From Cytobacillus sp. IB215665 (GTDB lineage Bacteria > Bacillota > Bacilli > Bacillales > SM2101): 64,000 nt of DNA. Below are positions 41,059 through 49,073 of the stretch, in pieces (position 1 is the stretch's first letter; each line of letters opens with the position of its first letter). The notes beneath the pieces were generated by a model. That model had not been told where the DNA came from and searched no databases. It saw only the letters and a program-made list of their open reading frames with translations. Location: contig NZ_JAXBME010000002.1 of assembly GCF_033963835.1 (NCBI RefSeq), positions 186,001 to 250,000 on the forward strand, given 5' to 3'. Position numbers and translations under genes: made by a program.

Positions 41059-41499
41059 ATGAACAAAAATAAAAAAGTATTGTTTGGTGGAAGTTTGATC
41101 ATCATAGCAATTCTAACATTGCTCATAGCTGCTACACCAGGTGCAAGCGGTACAGAGTTGACACTTACACAACTGTTAGCAAATGAAGAGAAGTACAGCG
41201 ATAAGTTCGTCATGACCCAAGGATTATTAATTGAAGATTCAATTGATTGGAATGCAGATAATATAGAACTTCGCTTTACAGTACGAGATGAAGATGGTAA
41301 TGAGCTTCCAATATTTTATCAAGGGGTACGACCAGACAATTTTAGTGAAGATGTAACTGCAATTGTAGAGGGGTATATACAAGAGGATGGTGTGTTTTTT
41401 GCTGAGAAACTTCAAACTAAGTGTCCATCCAAATATGAAGACCAAGATAAAAGTGACTATGACCCAGAGCTTCATAAAAAGATAGAAAATGAGGAGTAA
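41059..41499 (+). CDS. ccmE: Cytochrome c haem chaperone CcmE, CxxxY variant
   Basis: A 146-residue protein with an N-terminal transmembrane anchor (about 8-26) and an OB-fold periplasm-type domain (TLTQLLANEEKYSDKFVMTQG, IELRFTVRDEDG, VIVEGYI-like AIVEGYIQEDGVFFAEKL). In classical CcmE the haem-binding histidine lies in an HxxxY motif; here the motif is CPSKY, with cysteine 122 and tyrosine 126, the CxxxY form known from archaea and some sulphate reducers. ATG 41059 is used, after GAGGGGTG. It lies 17 bp before ccmF, the haem-lyase subunit that receives haem from CcmE. Confidence 0.9.
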   Translation: MNKNKKVLFGGSLIIIAILTLLIAATPGASGTELTLTQLLANEEKYSDKFVMTQGLLIEDSIDWNADNIELRFTVRDEDGNELPIFYQGVRPDNFSEDVTAIVEGYIQEDGVFFAEKLQTKCPSKYEDQDKSDYDPELHKKIENEE

Positions 41500-41515
41500 A
41501 GAAAGGTGATTAGCC

Positions 41516-43498
41516 ATGTATTTAATTGGTAGTACAGCTGTTTATTTAGCATTTGTCATTTCAATCTATTCATTTATTATTCTCATATTAGGAATTAGAA
41601 AGCAAAACCAAAAGTTAATAAATAGTGGGAAAAATGGTGTGTTATCCATCTTTGTATTAACATGTGTTTCAATGTTTGTCTTATTCTACGCTTTAGGTAC
41701 GAGTCAATTTCAATTTAAGTATGTTTCTACGTATACAAGTAGCGATTTACCACTTATTTATAAGCTTTCAGCATTATGGGCAGGTAATGCAGGATCTTTA
41801 TTATTATGGACATTTTTCTTAACGATGTACGCAACGATGGTTGTGTTTTCAAGAAAAATGAAAAGCAATCCAATGGTTCCTTATATTGGAACAATCATGC
41901 TTGGTAATATTATTTTCTTTTACTTCGTGTTAGCTACGACTACGAAACCTTTTGAACTGAATGATATTATTCCAGAGGTTGGGAAAGGTTTAAATCCAAT
42001 GTTACAAGACCCAGGGATGATTTTACATCCAGTAACTTTGTACTTAGGTTATGTGGGACTTTCAGTACCTTTTGCATTTGCTATTGCCGCTTTAATACTA
42101 AAGAATGTAGACGCTTTTTGGATTCGTATGACAAGACGATGGACAATAGTAGCGTGGTTATTTTTAACTCTTGGCAATATAATCGGAGGTTATTGGGCTT
42201 ATCTTGAGCTCGGATGGGGTGGCTATTGGGCATGGGACCCTGTTGAAAATGCATCCTTTATGCCATGGTTAACTGTCACTGCTTTTTTACATTCTGTAAT
42301 GATTCAAGAACGCAAGCAGATGTTGAAGATTTGGAATATTAGTTTGATTATTCTTTCATACGCATTAACATTATTTGGAACTTTCCTTGTGAGAAGTGGC
42401 GTCTTAACTTCAGTTCATGCTTTTGGAGATAGTAATTTAGGTACTTATTTTTTAATTTTTATGGCACTTGCAGTCTTATTTGCACTATATGTAATGATGA
42501 GTCGCTACCATTTATTAAGACAAAACAGCGGACAGTTTGAGTCATTTTTGTCAAAAGAAAGTAGTTTTTTAATCAATAATCTAATACTAGTCGGAGCAAC
42601 ATTTGCAGTATTTTGGGGAACAATTTTCCCACTCATTTCTGAGGCGGTTAAAGGAACGAAGGTTACGGTTGGTGTCCCTTTCTTTAATACAGTAATGTCA
42701 CCTATCATGCTTGCATTAATGTTTGTTATGGCTATTTGTCCTTTAATCGCTTGGCAACGCTCAACTGTAAGAAATCTACGGAAAAACTTTTTAATTCCAG
42801 CAATTTTGAGCTTACTCGTTGCTATGTTACTAATATTTCTAGGTATTAGAAAAGCATATCCGATTATCGGCTTTGCTGTTATTGCTTTCATGATTTTTAC
42901 TCATATCCTTGAAATTAGTCGCGGGGTAAAGGCTAGAAAGTCAGTTACTGGAGAAAATGTCATTGTTGCACTTGGCCGTTTAATGTCACGTAATCGCAGA
43001 CGGTACGGTGGCTATATCGTTCATATTGGGATAGCTCTAATGGCAGTAGGTATAATTGGTTCAAATAATTTCAATGTTGAAACAATGAAGACGCTAGCAA
43101 TTGGAGAAAGTATTGAACTTGCAGAGTACACAATTACCTATGAAAACTTACAACAAAAGCGTGAAGGAATCAATGATGTAGTGTTTGCAACTCTACAAAT
43201 TAACAAAAACGGTCAAGATTTAGGATATGCTGAAGCAGAGAAAATCTTTTATGGTTCATTCGAACAACCGTCAACTGAGGTAGCTCTTATTAGTAATTGG
43301 GACGAAGATCTTTATATTGTGTTAAGTGGTTGGGAGCAAGATTTAAGAGCTACATTTGTTATTCGGATTAATCCACTTGTAAAATGGATTTGGACGGGTG
43401 GCATGGTCGTTTTAATAGGCGCAATATTTGCTGTTTGGAGCGGAAAATACGGCAATGTTACACCGAGATATAAAGGGGTACAGCGACATGTATCTTAA
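41516..43498 (+). CDS. ccmF: Cytochrome c haem lyase subunit CcmF
   Basis: A 660-residue polytopic membrane protein with about 14-15 helices. It has the tryptophan-rich WWD haem-handling motif GWGGYWAWDPVENASFMPWL, the preceding LSALWAGNAGSLLLWTF and the LHPVTLYLGYVGLSVPFAFA block, and an extracytoplasmic domain near the C terminus (about 515-620). CcmF joins reduced haem to apocytochrome thiols. Full length relative to the family. It is the central ligase of System I; the 3' end is followed by ccmH 25 bp on. Confidence 0.94.
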   Translation: MYLIGSTAVYLAFVISIYSFIILILGIRKQNQKLINSGKNGVLSIFVLTCVSMFVLFYALGTSQFQFKYVSTYTSSDLPLIYKLSALWAGNAGSLLLWTFFLTMYATMVVFSRKMKSNPMVPYIGTIMLGNIIFFYFVLATTTKPFELNDIIPEVGKGLNPMLQDPGMILHPVTLYLGYVGLSVPFAFAIAALILKNVDAFWIRMTRRWTIVAWLFLTLGNIIGGYWAYLELGWGGYWAWDPVENASFMPWLTVTAFLHSVMIQERKQMLKIWNISLIILSYALTLFGTFLVRSGVLTSVHAFGDSNLGTYFLIFMALAVLFALYVMMSRYHLLRQNSGQFESFLSKESSFLINNLILVGATFAVFWGTIFPLISEAVKGTKVTVGVPFFNTVMSPIMLALMFVMAICPLIAWQRSTVRNLRKNFLIPAILSLLVAMLLIFLGIRKAYPIIGFAVIAFMIFTHILEISRGVKARKSVTGENVIVALGRLMSRNRRRYGGYIVHIGIALMAVGIIGSNNFNVETMKTLAIGESIELAEYTITYENLQQKREGINDVVFATLQINKNGQDLGYAEAEKIFYGSFEQPSTEVALISNWDEDLYIVLSGWEQDLRATFVIRINPLVKWIWTGGMVVLIGAIFAVWSGKYGNVTPRYKGVQRHVS

Positions 43499-43523
43499 GG
43501 GTTTGCGTAGAAAGGATGGGGAA

Positions 43524-44006
43524 ATGATGAAGCGCTTATTCATTTTAACTGGGCTTCTTATACTTTTATTTTCTTCCAGTACCTATGCAGCAGAAGGTGT
43601 TGATTATAGTTCTGCACAATTTCAGAGCATTGTTGCAATGCTTGCCATGGAAGGACATGCGGGGGATGATCTTGCTACTTGCCCTGTTAAGCAAGAATAT
43701 TACGAAGAAGTTGCTCAAATGATGCAAGAAGGGATGAACAAGGAAGAGATCTTAAATTTCTATGTTGAGGAAATTGGTGAAGAGGCATTGTCAGCCCCAT
43801 TAAAGCAAGGGTTTAGCCTTTCTGCATGGGTCACACCGTTTATCGTATTGATTGTAGCTGGAGTGATTGTATTTACAGTAATTCGTAGTTGGATCAAAAA
43901 AAATAACAGTGCTCATTCAATAACAACTGATGAAGCTTTACGTGACGAGAACACCGATGCAGTTTTAAGAGAAATGATTAATAAAGAAAGAAAAAAGCTT
44001 TTCTAG
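43524..44006 (+). CDS. ccmH: CcmH-like protein with a single cysteine
   Basis: A 160-residue protein with a cleavable-looking signal (FILTGLLILLFSSSTYAAEG), a short domain and a C-terminal transmembrane helix (about 104-124). The pattern FQSIVAMLAMEG, LATCPVKQEYYEEVAQMMQEG, MNKEEILNFYVEEIGEEAL follows the CcmH core, but the usual LRCxxCQ is reduced to one cysteine (C53 in CPVK), and the loop after it is shortened. Thiol reduction by a CxxC pair in CcmH is therefore not possible here. The assignment rests on the pattern and gene position between ccmF and ccmA. Confidence 0.78.
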   Translation: MMKRLFILTGLLILLFSSSTYAAEGVDYSSAQFQSIVAMLAMEGHAGDDLATCPVKQEYYEEVAQMMQEGMNKEEILNFYVEEIGEEALSAPLKQGFSLSAWVTPFIVLIVAGVIVFTVIRSWIKKNNSAHSITTDEALRDENTDAVLREMINKERKKLF

Positions 44007-44018
44007 GATGTGATTGAT

Positions 44019-44405
44019 ATGGATCTAGTCTCAATTATAACAGCCACATTATTAGTAGGAGTTTGTAGTTATTTAGTAATATCTCCACTGCTCTCAAAAA
44101 AGAATGTAACTTTTCATGAAAGCATGATAGATGAAGTAGATACCATAAAAAAAGAAGAAATATTTGCGACACTAAATGAACTCGAAATGGATTATAACAT
44201 GCAAAAATTATCGACAGAAGATTATGAGAAATTAAAAAGTAACTATGAAAAAATGCTTCTTCCTATTATGGCGGAGGAAACAATAGTAGACGATGTTAAT
44301 GTTGCTCATACAATAAAGAATATTCCTAAGCAAGTTAAAAAGGATATAGAAAATGAAATAGCTAATGAACTTGATCAAGTGAGAAAACAGCGGGGAGGGA
44401 AGTAA
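44019..44405 (+). CDS. Small membrane protein resembling the N-terminal part of CcmI
   Basis: A 128-residue protein with one N-terminal helix (about 5-27, IITATLLVGVCSYLVI) and a charged helical tail. EEIFATLNELEMDYNMQKLSTEDYEKLKSNYE is the same arrangement as the membrane-proximal segment of CcmI/NrfG-type proteins (ALRELEFDYxxGKLSxEDY). The TPR domain of true CcmI, which holds the apocytochrome, is missing. ATG 44019 follows GGATGTG. It lies two bases before the next gene. Confidence 0.65.
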   Translation: MDLVSIITATLLVGVCSYLVISPLLSKKNVTFHESMIDEVDTIKKEEIFATLNELEMDYNMQKLSTEDYEKLKSNYEKMLLPIMAEETIVDDVNVAHTIKNIPKQVKKDIENEIANELDQVRKQRGGK

Positions 44406-44406
44406 A

Positions 44407-44805
44407 GTGAAAAGCATATTTATTATGAGTGCTGCAGTCACACAAACTTCTCCAAGCTTTCATAATCCAGGACATTTACGAATGTGGTTTGACTCACCAT
44501 TAAGACAATTTAACCCACATATTTTATTAATTGTTCTTGGTGTAATCATAATAGGGGGCGGGCTGTTTTTCATTTACTTTCGTCAAAAAAACCAGCGTGG
44601 GCAAATTTCTTTAACCGAGGATAAAGAGGAGAAGATTTTTCAACAATTGCTTGGAAAGCGCGATGCAATTATGACGAAAATGATAGATTTAGAAGATGAA
44701 CTTAAAGCAGGAAAAATATCTGAAGATAAGTTTCATGAACAGTTTAATGCTTATAAAGATATGTTAATTCAAGTGAAAATTAATATAAAACAAATGACTG
44801 AATAG
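44407..44805 (+). CDS. Small membrane protein of the ccm cluster, unknown function
   Basis: A 132-residue protein with an extracytoplasmic N-terminal segment (about 1-36, HLRMWFDSPLRQFNPH), one transmembrane helix (about 37-58, ILLIVLGVIIIGGGLFFIYF) and a cytoplasmic helical tail with MIDLEDELKAGKISEDKFHEQFN. The tail has the same L..LE..(K)AGKIS.ED.F pattern as the preceding protein, so the two may be paralogues or form a complex. GTG start after GGGAGGGAAG. Not recognised in other ccm operons I know. Confidence 0.65.
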   Translation: MKSIFIMSAAVTQTSPSFHNPGHLRMWFDSPLRQFNPHILLIVLGVIIIGGGLFFIYFRQKNQRGQISLTEDKEEKIFQQLLGKRDAIMTKMIDLEDELKAGKISEDKFHEQFNAYKDMLIQVKINIKQMTE

Positions 44806-44820
44806 ATTGGGGGGATCTGC

Positions 44821-45519
44821 GTGATAAAAACATCTTTGCTAACGAAAAAGATAGGGGAGAAAGAGATTCTACGTGGAGTCAATCTATCAGTAAAAGAAGG
44901 AGAAACGATCGCTTTACTAGGTCCTAATGGAGCTGGGAAAAGTACCGTATTAAAAATAATTAGTGGATTAATGGATGCGACATCTGGTGAAGTGTTGATA
45001 AATAATTTGAAGCTAAAAGCGAACGAAGAGGTTATTAAGACAAAAATAGGATTCTTATCACATAGCAGTTTCTTATATGAACACTTGTCGCCGATTGAAA
45101 ATCTAGTTTATTACGGGAAGCTCTATAATGTAGAAGATATTGAGATAAGAGCAAAAGAACTCGCTTCTATGGTAGGTTTAAGCTTATTTATGCACGAGCC
45201 TGTTCGCTCATTTTCAAGAGGAATGCTACAAAGAATTGCGATTGCTAGAGCGATTATTCATTCACCTAGTATTCTACTTCTAGATGAACCACATACTGGT
45301 TTAGATCAACGGGCAGTTTCAATTTTAAATAATGTTATTTTGCAATTGAAGCGGGAAGGTACAACTATAATTATGGTTACACATGATTTCCATCAACTCA
45401 TAGAAACATGTGATAAAGCAATCGTGATGAAACAAGGATTGTTAATTGGTGATTTTGCTATTTCAGGTGCAAAAAATGTGAAAGAAATTAATGAAACATA
45501 TGCAGGAATGGTGAGTTAA
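44821..45519 (+). CDS. ccmA: Haem exporter ATP-binding protein CcmA
   Basis: A 232-residue ABC ATPase: Walker A LLGPNGAGKSTVLK, signature SFSRGMLQRIAIARA, Walker B ILLLDEPHTGLD, switch histidine in IMVTHDFHQL. With CcmB and CcmC it drives release of holo-CcmE. The direct coupling to ccmB (one base gap) and ccmC identifies the family beyond a general ABC protein. GTG start after GGGGGGATC. Confidence 0.92.
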   Translation: MIKTSLLTKKIGEKEILRGVNLSVKEGETIALLGPNGAGKSTVLKIISGLMDATSGEVLINNLKLKANEEVIKTKIGFLSHSSFLYEHLSPIENLVYYGKLYNVEDIEIRAKELASMVGLSLFMHEPVRSFSRGMLQRIAIARAIIHSPSILLLDEPHTGLDQRAVSILNNVILQLKREGTTIIMVTHDFHQLIETCDKAIVMKQGLLIGDFAISGAKNVKEINETYAGMVS

Positions 45520-45520
45520 C

Positions 45521-46204
45521 ATGATTAAACTATTAAAATCTGCATGGATAATCGCTTGGAAAGATATATATTCTGAGTGGAAAACAAAACAACTATTAAG
45601 TACTATGTTAATCTTTTCAGGTCTTGTTATTGTGACCTTTAGCTTTGCATTTGACCCTACGAGTAATGCTGTCAAAGCAGTGGTACCTGGAATGGTATGG
45701 GTCATTACTATCTTTTCTGGAATATTAGGGTTAAACCGCTCATTTTTAGCTGAAAAAAATCAAGATAGCTTACATGGAATGATTATTGCACCTATTGATC
45801 CTTCAAGTATTTATTTTGGCAAAATGCTCGCTAACTTCATTTTTGTGCTATTAGTTCAATTGATTTCTATACCATTATTATTTATCTTATTTGATTTTCG
45901 CTTACTAGGAAACGTTCCCTTATTTTTAGGAGTTATCTTTTTAGGAACTTTTGGTTTTATAAGCGTTGGTACATTTTTAGCTGCATTAACTGCTAATTCA
46001 AGGAGTAGTGAAATGCTATTACCGATTGTCTTATTTCCTATAGTTAGTCCGATTATTATTGCAGCTGTGCAGGCAACAAAAATATTGCTAGTTAATCTTG
46101 AGAATTTATCAAGTGCTATATCGTGGATGCAATTGATGATTGGTTATGATCTTGTATTTTTTGTTATTTGTTTCTTATTATTTGAATATGTGATGGAGGT
46201 GTAA
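45521..46204 (+). CDS. ccmB: Haem exporter membrane subunit CcmB
   Basis: A 227-residue membrane protein with six predicted helices. The family start AWIIAWKDIYSEWKTKQLLS-like segment is seen (here SAWIIAWKDIYSEWKTK), followed by ILGLNRSFLAEKNQDSLHGMI and IVLFPIVSPIIIAAVQATK. It partners CcmA and CcmC. Start follows the ccmA stop by one base and the stop lies three bases before ccmC. Confidence 0.92.
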   Translation: MIKLLKSAWIIAWKDIYSEWKTKQLLSTMLIFSGLVIVTFSFAFDPTSNAVKAVVPGMVWVITIFSGILGLNRSFLAEKNQDSLHGMIIAPIDPSSIYFGKMLANFIFVLLVQLISIPLLFILFDFRLLGNVPLFLGVIFLGTFGFISVGTFLAALTANSRSSEMLLPIVLFPIVSPIIIAAVQATKILLVNLENLSSAISWMQLMIGYDLVFFVICFLLFEYVMEV

Positions 46205-46207
46205 AGC

Positions 46208-46945
46208 ATGACAAAGAATAATGTGGTTTGGCAAACAGAATCAAAAATTCATAAAATGCTTCTTTGGTTAACAATTCCAATAGGTGTAGTAACAATGTTT
46301 TTAATATTTATATGGTCTCCAGTTGAAGTTTCGATGGGCGTCGTACAGAAAATATTTTATTTTCATGTAGGGTCAGCTTGGGTTGCATTTTTGGCTTTTG
46401 GAGTCGTGTTTGTTTATAGTATTTTATACCTTTTAAAAAGGAAGAGAATTTATGATATTATTGCAGGAATTTCGGCTGAAATTGGTGTGATTTTTACAAC
46501 TATCGTCTTAACAACTGGACCTATTTGGGGACGAAGTGCATGGAATACTTGGTGGACTTGGGAGCCTAGATTAACAACGACATTGATTTTATGGTTTATT
46601 TATGTATCTTATATTATGATTCGCCATATGGACGGGGCTTGGGAAAAGAAAGCAAGATTAGCCTCAGTTTTTGGAATTATTGGTTTTATTGACGTTCCAA
46701 TCGTATTTATGGCAATACGCTGGTGGAACTCAAAGCTTCACCCAATCGTGTTTGGTGATGGGCCGACACAACAGGGAGGTGGAATTGAGCCTGAAATGTT
46801 ATTCACATTGCTATTTACGCTAGGTTTTATTACTTTGTTGTATATTGTTTTACTCCAAAAAGGTATTTATATAGAAAAAGCAAAAATTGCGATCGTTCAA
46901 AATAAGAAAGATGTTCAAGAGAAGTTAATAAATAAAATTTCATAA
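46208..46945 (+). CDS. ccmC: Haem-handling membrane protein CcmC
   Basis: A 245-residue protein with six helices. The WWD domain reads IWGRSAWNTWWTWEPRLTTT, matching the family pattern with Glu-Pro at the usual Asp-Ala; flanking histidines that ligate haem appear in IFYFHVGSAW and RWWNSKLHP. CcmC attaches haem to CcmE with the help of CcmD. A 218-bp gap with a hairpin-bearing repeat separates it from the ccmD-like gene. Confidence 0.93.
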   Translation: MTKNNVVWQTESKIHKMLLWLTIPIGVVTMFLIFIWSPVEVSMGVVQKIFYFHVGSAWVAFLAFGVVFVYSILYLLKRKRIYDIIAGISAEIGVIFTTIVLTTGPIWGRSAWNTWWTWEPRLTTTLILWFIYVSYIMIRHMDGAWEKKARLASVFGIIGFIDVPIVFMAIRWWNSKLHPIVFGDGPTQQGGGIEPEMLFTLLFTLGFITLLYIVLLQKGIYIEKAKIAIVQNKKDVQEKLINKIS

Positions 46946-47040
46946 AAGGTTGTAACGAAAAAATATCGTAGCATAAGTAGGAACTAGAAGTGATAGATCA
47001 CAGAATCCAAATTCACTAGACAATGTTGAACTATTGCAGA

Positions 47041-47083
47041 GGCGCCTATTTCCTATTGGTTGTAGGATAGGCGATATAAATAA
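47041..47083. repeat. Hairpin repeat related to the 124-bp element
   Basis: GCGCCTATTTCCTA and TAGGATAGGCG form a stem-loop; CACTAGACAATG just before it echoes the CTAGACAA end of the 124-bp element. It interrupts the ccm cluster between ccmC and the ccmD-like gene. Confidence 0.45.
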
Positions 47084-47163
47084 ACTAGTAAAATACAGTC
47101 GGAGCTAAAGGTGCTATGCGTACGATGGAAAAATAAATAAACACTAACGAGGAGGAACTGAAT

Positions 47164-47292
47164 ATGGGTTATTTATTTAGTGCATACACAATTGCATGGA
47201 TCTTGATTGCTGGATATGTAGTTGTGCTTGGGAAACGACAAAGAAAACTTGAAAAAGAATTAGACTATATACAAGAGTTAGAGAAGCAATAA
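47164..47292 (+). CDS. ccmD: CcmD-like micro-protein
   Basis: A 42-residue protein, MGYLFSAYTIAWILIAGYVV followed by VLGKRQRKLEKELDYIQELE: one transmembrane helix and a basic coiled-coil tail, the CcmD pattern (YxxAYxxxWxLixgY, then RRQxxLexEL). CcmD stabilises CcmC with CcmE. AGGAGGAACTGAAT precedes the ATG. Overlooked easily because of its size. Confidence 0.8.
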   Translation: MGYLFSAYTIAWILIAGYVVVLGKRQRKLEKELDYIQELEKQ

Positions 47293-47426
47293 GCTTGTTC
47301 TAGTAAACTGCAACATTATTATTGAATTAACAGTACACGTGCTTATTGATTGTGCTGTTAACTATATTCATCAACTGGTAGAACGTAATTCTTAATGATG
47401 ATAAATCCAGTTAGAGGATGATTTTT

Positions 47427-47945
47427 ATGAACAAAAGAAGAATGATTCAAACCATAGTGCTATCCTTGGTGGCAGCCGTATTTTTCTTTTTAGTCTCAGG
47501 AATACAAGGAGTCAAAGGAGTTAAGGTTGGTGACCTAGCTTATGATTTCACACTAGAGGATTTAGATGGAGGTACTCATACTTTATCTGACTATCGGGGG
47601 CAATTTGTTGTACTAAATTTTTTCGCTACATGGTGTAAGCCTTGTGTAGATGAAGAGCCTGAGCTAGAAGCCTTTCATCAACAATATGGTGATAAGTATA
47701 AGCTTCTTATTATCGATCGTGGAGAGCCCAAAAGTCGTGTTGAAAAATTTATAAAAGAACATAATTCAACAACACTGTATTTATTTGATACTGATGATAA
47801 AGTCTCAAAAAATTATTTAGTAGTTGGCCAACCTGAAACTTTTATCATTGATCCAAGCGGCATTATACGAGAAAGAATAGTTGGTCCAACGACAGCAGAA
47901 ACTTTAGCAGGGAAAATTAGTTTGTTAAAATTAAATGGAAAATAA
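47427..47945 (+). CDS. Membrane-anchored thiol-disulphide oxidoreductase (CcmG/ResA-like)
   Basis: A 172-residue thioredoxin-fold protein with an uncleaved signal anchor (about 8-27) and the active site FFATWCKPCVDEEPELEAF. YDFTLEDLDGGTHTLSDYRG and QPETFIIDPSGIIRERIVGP (cis-proline region) are typical of the TlpA/ResA/CcmG group. It should keep apocytochrome CXXCH thiols reduced outside the membrane. Its place at the end of the ccm cluster favours CcmG function; ResA of System II is close in sequence, so the two cannot be separated from sequence alone. Confidence 0.85.
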   Translation: MNKRRMIQTIVLSLVAAVFFFLVSGIQGVKGVKVGDLAYDFTLEDLDGGTHTLSDYRGQFVVLNFFATWCKPCVDEEPELEAFHQQYGDKYKLLIIDRGEPKSRVEKFIKEHNSTTLYLFDTDDKVSKNYLVVGQPETFIIDPSGIIRERIVGPTTAETLAGKISLLKLNGK

Positions 47946-47974
47946 GCCACAGCCGAATTGCTGTGGCTTATCTT
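47943..47974 (+). terminator. Terminator of the ccm cluster
   Basis: AAGCCACAGC pairs with GCTGTGGCTT across CGAATT, followed by ATCTTTTG. Confidence 0.75.
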
Positions 47975-48275
47975 TTGTAGGACTTCAATATTTAACTAGA
48001 TGCTCGTTATAACTTTTCTATTAACAAATAGCAATCAACTGTTCGATTTTGTTAAATATAGCAATAAAGTTTTCGAAAAGGTTTTGCTATTAATACGTTT
48101 AAACTATTTTGCTACCTTAGCTAACTGTCGGATTTACACAATATTTTGCCAAGAAATGATTAACTATCTTAACCACCTCATTGAAAATTTATAACAAACA
48201 AAAATATCCAATAGTGTAAAAAATATCTTTACAATTATTTACGTATGAGATATGATGAATTTGTATAAAATATAC

Positions 48276-48285
48276 TCAACGTTGA
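48276..48285. promoter_or_regulatory. PadR-type operator 1 (exporter)
   Basis: Perfect palindrome TCAACGTTGA, extended on the right to TTAAACAAT. Lies 87 bp before the ABC gene; the second site is centred 52 bp away, close to five helical turns. Confidence 0.6.
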
Positions 48286-48327
48286 TTAAACAATATTGAA
48301 AATAACCTTATTTTTTTATCGGCATAT

Positions 48328-48337
48328 TCAATGTTGA
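48328..48337. promoter_or_regulatory. PadR-type operator 2 (exporter)
   Basis: TCAATGTTGA followed by GTAAACAAT, one mismatch from operator 1 in the core. Lies 25 bp before the ABC gene start. Confidence 0.55.
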
Positions 48338-48362
48338 GTAAACAATGAAAGAGGTGTGTGAT

Positions 48363-49073
48363 ATGTCAAAAACTTTAATAAGAGTTAATGAACTTTCTAA
48401 GTTGTACAATGAAAGATCAGTTGTTAATAATGTGTCATTTGATGTGAAAGACCATGAAGTTCTTGCGATTATTGGGCCGAATGGAGCGGGGAAATCGACA
48501 ACATTGGAAATGGTGTTGGGCCTTCGTAAGCCTAGTGAAGGTATGATTCAATTTTGGCGGGAAGATTATAAGAGTGGTATTGGTGTACAGCTGCAAGTAA
48601 CTTCCTTCTTCCCAGGTTTAAGTGCACTAGAAAATCTTAGGTTGTTTGCGGCATTTTATAAAAAGTCACTTCACCGAGAGGAAGCAACACAGTTATTAAA
48701 ACAATGTGGACTTGAGGAGGTTGCAAACGTAGATGCTTTAAAATTATCAGGAGGTCAACAAAAGCGACTATCAATTGCTATTTCATTAGTACACAATCCT
48801 GTAGTCGTATTTCTAGACGAACCAACGGCAGCGCTTGATCCTCAAGCTCGTCGTGACATCCATGAAATTGTGAGACAGCTTAAAGATAAAGGGACTTCGG
48901 TAGTTATTACAACTCATGATATGGATGAAGTAATGAAAGTTGCTAATCGTGTCCTTTTAATGAAAGAAGGTGTAATAATAGAAGCAGGGTCACCGGAAGA
49001 ACTCTGTAACAAGTATGGGTATGCAAGTTTAGAGGAAGTATACTTACATGTAACGAATGGGGGTATAAAATGA
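48363..49073 (+). CDS. ABC-2 type exporter, ATP-binding subunit
   Basis: A 236-residue ATPase: Walker A IIGPNGAGKSTTLEMV, signature LKLSGGQQKRLSIAI, Walker B VVVFLDEPTAALDP, and switch TTHDMDEVMKVA. It pairs with the overlapping permease gene. The ATG at 48363 follows GAGGTGTGTGAT; an in-frame ATG at 48345 is further from it. This is the drug/antibiotic-exporter branch (CcmA/NatA-like), and the nearby PadR gene with shared operators supports a substrate-induced efflux pump. Substrate unknown. Confidence 0.87.
   Translation: MSKTLIRVNELSKLYNERSVVNNVSFDVKDHEVLAIIGPNGAGKSTTLEMVLGLRKPSEGMIQFWREDYKSGIGVQLQVTSFFPGLSALENLRLFAAFYKKSLHREEATQLLKQCGLEEVANVDALKLSGGQQKRLSIAISLVHNPVVVFLDEPTAALDPQARRDIHEIVRQLKDKGTSVVITTHDMDEVMKVANRVLLMKEGVIIEAGSPEELCNKYGYASLEEVYLHVTNGGIK

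Noticed and set aside
43428-43523. Longer N-terminal extension of the ccmH-like gene overlapping ccmF
   Set aside because: It would place residues before a clear signal peptide; GGATGGGG directly before the ATG at 43524 marks the real start.
48000-48194. 64-codon frame before the exporter genes
   Set aside because: It lacks a ribosome site and resembles AT-rich non-coding sequence; no family or conserved context.
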